Of a stretch of 43,894 nucleotides of DNA, positions 43,894 through 43,894 are shown piece by piece (within the stretch, counting starts at the first letter, position 1; every line of letters starts with the position of its first letter). This DNA comes from Clostridium sp. (lineage in GTDB: Bacteria; Bacillota; Clostridia; Acetivibrionales; Acetivibrionaceae). The translations under genes and the position numbers were made by a program. The stretch spans positions 1 through 43,894 of the forward strand of contig JAAZML010000104.1 of assembly GCA_012798835.1 (NCBI GenBank), written 5' to 3'. The notes under the pieces are model-generated. The model saw only the letters and a program-made list of their open reading frames with translations, had not been told where the DNA came from and did not search any database.

Positions 43894-43894
43894 A

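Noticed and set aside
43679-43894. Minus-strand frame covering both tRNA genes
   Set aside because: Its peptide (VKGIEPSQSAW) is the well-known false translation of tRNA sequence.

Overview
The window is an AT-rich chromosomal segment of an endospore-forming Gram-positive anaerobe, most likely class Clostridia. The lineage call rests on several things. One operon carries maf-mreBCD-mrdA-minCDE with a spoIVFA/spoIVFB-like pair just downstream. Strong purine-rich ribosome binding sites are frequent, and GTG and TTG starts are common. MecA, YtxG/YtxH and an FMN-riboswitch rib operon are all present. A surface protein with a family 3 cellulose-binding module hints at a plant-polysaccharide habitat. 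The species cannot be named from the sequence.

Layout. 1-900 is a decayed patch: the end of an unknown gene fused to a short-chain dehydrogenase fragment, a frameshifted helix-turn-helix remnant, and an orphan ribosome binding site with a six-codon frame. 897-4432 holds a lipoprotein and the asparagine pair asnA and asnS. 4547-6901 (minus strand) holds a membrane-anchored CBM3 protein and a two-gene chromate-type transporter. 7097-10775 is a set of small single genes: YtxH and YtxG envelope proteins, a zinc ribbon, an amidase-domain protein, CheW and an MscS channel. 10872-12077 is an isolated argJ.

12262-19570 (minus strand) is a seven-gene glycan operon. It encodes a GT-C membrane glycosyltransferase, a GT2 polyprenyl-phosphate-type glycosyltransferase, a CDP-glucose synthase (RfbF), a CDP-glucose 4,6-dehydratase (RfbG), a cupin epimerase, a 4-ketoreductase and an FAD/NAD oxidoreductase. 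Together they look able to make a CDP-6-deoxyhexose and attach it outside the membrane. The 3-dehydrase needed for 3,6-dideoxyhexoses is absent.

19571-25846 contains lon behind a long leader, a MASE3-SpoIIE phosphatase, a clostridial protein of unknown function, and mecA. 26174-33855 is the cell-shape and division operon, ending in a methylglyoxal-synthase homologue that lacks two catalytic aspartates. 34013-36010 is the spoIVFA/spoIVFB-like pair. nagB and a stand-alone FIST sensor protein follow.

38615-42731 is the riboflavin operon ribD-ribE-ribBA-ribH behind an FMN riboswitch and terminator. The window ends with a YcgR-like PilZ protein on the minus strand and two tRNA-Gly genes (GCC and TCC anticodons) behind a consensus promoter.

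Most of the window is ordinary housekeeping. The points most worth checking are the altered MgsA homologue, the CDP-deoxyhexose operon, the CBM3 protein with its displaced ribosome binding site, and the FIST protein with an unassigned N-terminus.
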